A DNA stretch of 64,000 nucleotides from Naumannella halotolerans. Its GTDB lineage: Bacteria > Actinomycetota > Actinomycetes > Propionibacteriales > Propionibacteriaceae. The stretch spans positions 124,001 through 188,000 of the forward strand of contig NZ_SOAW01000001.1 in the NCBI RefSeq assembly GCF_004364645.1, written 5' to 3'. Shown here one piece after another: positions 63,117 to 64,000 of the stretch. The notes beneath the pieces are model-generated. The model was not told the origin of the DNA, searched no databases, and saw nothing but the letters and a program-made list of their open reading frames with translations. How positions within the stretch are numbered: position 1 is the stretch's first letter; each line of letters starts with the position of its first letter. A program made the translations under genes and the position numbers.

Positions 63117-64000
63117 GTGTCATTGAGCACCGCCCACACCGCCGCAGCCGCTACGACGCGCACCATCGTCATCGACACCTCGGTGTTGTTGAGCGATCCG
63201 CACGCCATGCGTCGATTCGCCGAACACGACGTGGTCCTGCCGGTCGTCGTGATCACCGAGTTGGAGGGCAAACGCCACCATCCCGAACTCGGCTACTTCG
63301 CGCGTACCGCGCTGCGACATCTGGACGACCTGCGGATCAAGTTCGGCCGACTCGACGCCCCGGTCCCGGTGAACGAGGAGGGCGGCACCATCCATGTCGA
63401 GCTCAACCACACCGATCCGACCGTCCTGCCCAGCGGGTTCCGGCTCGGGGACAACGATTCCCGGATCCTGGCCGTCGCCCTGAACTACCGCGCCGAGGGT
63501 CACGACGTGGTGCTGGTCAGCAAGGATCTGCCGATGCGGGTGAAGGCCTCCTCGGTCGGCCTGCCGGCCGAGGAGTACCGCGCCGATGCCGCCATCGAGA
63601 CCGGGTACACCGGGATGGCCGAACTCGAGGTCGATGCGGGTGTGGTCGACCGGTTGTACGCCGACCAGGTGATCGATCTCGACGAGGCTCGCGACATCCC
63701 CTGCCATTCCGGGGTGGTGCTGCTCGGCGGCGGTTCCTCCGCGCTGGCCCGGGTCACCCCGGACAAGCAACTGCGTCTGATCAACACCGACCGCGACGCA
63801 TTCGGGCTGCACGGTCGCTCGGCCGAGCAGCGAGTCGCCCTGGACCTGTTGCTGGATCCGACGATCGGTGTGGTCTCCCTCGGCGGTCGTGCGGGTACGG
63901 GCAAATCCGCCCTCGCCCTGTGCGCCGGGTTGGAGTCGGTGCTGGAGCGGCGTCAACACTCCAAGGTGATCGTCTTCCGCCCGCTGTACGCCGTCGGCGG
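63117..64000 (+). CDS. phoH2: PhoH2-type protein (PIN-PhoH fusion), 5' part
   Basis: Starts at GTG 63117 (GGCGAGGAC upstream) and is open to the window end, about 294 codons visible. The N-terminal PIN RNase domain has [47 protein letters not shown] and [14 protein letters not shown] with the acidic metal ligands, then [15 protein letters not shown]. The C-terminal PhoH ATPase begins with [29 protein letters not shown] (Walker A). Mycobacterial PhoH2 is a sequence-specific RNA helicase/RNase acting as a toxin with PhoAT. The ATPase is cut off by the window edge. Confidence 0.92.
   Translation, partial: MSLSTAHTAAAATTRTIVIDTSVLLSDPHAMRRFAEHDVVLPVVVITELEGKRHHPELGYFARTALRHLDDLRIKFGRLDAPVPVNEEGGTIHVELNHTDPTVLPSGFRLGDNDSRILAVALNYRAEGHDVVLVSKDLPMRVKASSVGLPAEEYRADAAIETGYTGMAELEVDAGVVDRLYADQVIDLDEARDIPCHSGVVLLGGGSSALARVTPDKQLRLINTDRDAFGLHGRSAEQRVALDLLLDPTIGVVSLGGRAGTGKSALALCAGLESVLERRQHSKVIVFRPLYAVG

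Overview
The window is high-GC DNA from an actinobacterium. Evidence for this includes an eno-side ftsB/DUF501/ppx block, mycothiol S-conjugate amidase (mca), class Ib ribonucleotide reductase nrdHIEF with tandem NrdR boxes, PhoH2 (PIN-PhoH), and many start codons lying 6-7 nt after a TANNNT -10 hexamer, which points to leaderless transcripts. The gene set would fit Propionibacteriales or a relative, but I cannot name the species from sequence alone.

Left part (1-11.4 kb): after ftsB-DUF501-ppx comes a compact C4-polyol catabolic locus. It encodes an erythritol/L-threitol-type dehydrogenase, a TIM-like isomerase, a DUF2291 protein, a two-domain sugar ABC ATPase, a permease, a lipoprotein binding protein, a DeoR repressor, a fused DhaK-DhaL kinase and an RpiB-like isomerase. 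By homology to the mycobacterial threitol/erythritol pathway this would import a tetritol, oxidise it to erythrulose, phosphorylate it and isomerise it to D-erythrose 4-phosphate.

11.5-31.2 kb: housekeeping and orphan genes. These are a two-CBS protein, a class I tRNA with anticodon UAA, a lone proteasome-type threonine hydrolase, a thioesterase, a Bax inhibitor-like protein, a Nudix protein, a zinc metallopeptidase, 3-methyladenine glycosylase, a secreted sugar-dehydrogenase-like gene broken by an internal deletion, a beta-carbonic anhydrase, a large RND exporter with two unusual charged/coiled-coil insertions, an MFS-ung-msrA operon, DUF4097, and the conserved greA / DUF4307 / mca / small membrane protein group.

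31.2-55.9 kb: nrdHIEF, a small lipoprotein, a purine-type permease plus phosphoribosyltransferase pair, DUF2277, AIM24, a DedA-like protein, an OpuC-type osmoprotectant transporter, a DHA2 exporter with a divergent TetR regulator and a perfect palindromic operator, two 63-bp tandem hairpin repeats, an amidase, a four-gene oligopeptide importer with a fused double ATPase, and a GCS2-like ligase fused to a circularly permuted ATP-grasp, followed by a small acidic protein.

55.9-64 kb: an unknown protein, an alpha/beta hydrolase, and an LLM-type flavin oxidoreductase gene cut in two by about 1.7 kb of visibly more AT-rich DNA carrying VOC, SRPBCC and VOC-like genes. These are followed by an enoyl-CoA hydratase, hemolysin III, a Z-prenyl diphosphate synthase and the start of phoH2, which runs off the window. 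No transposase, integrase, CRISPR array or rRNA was seen.
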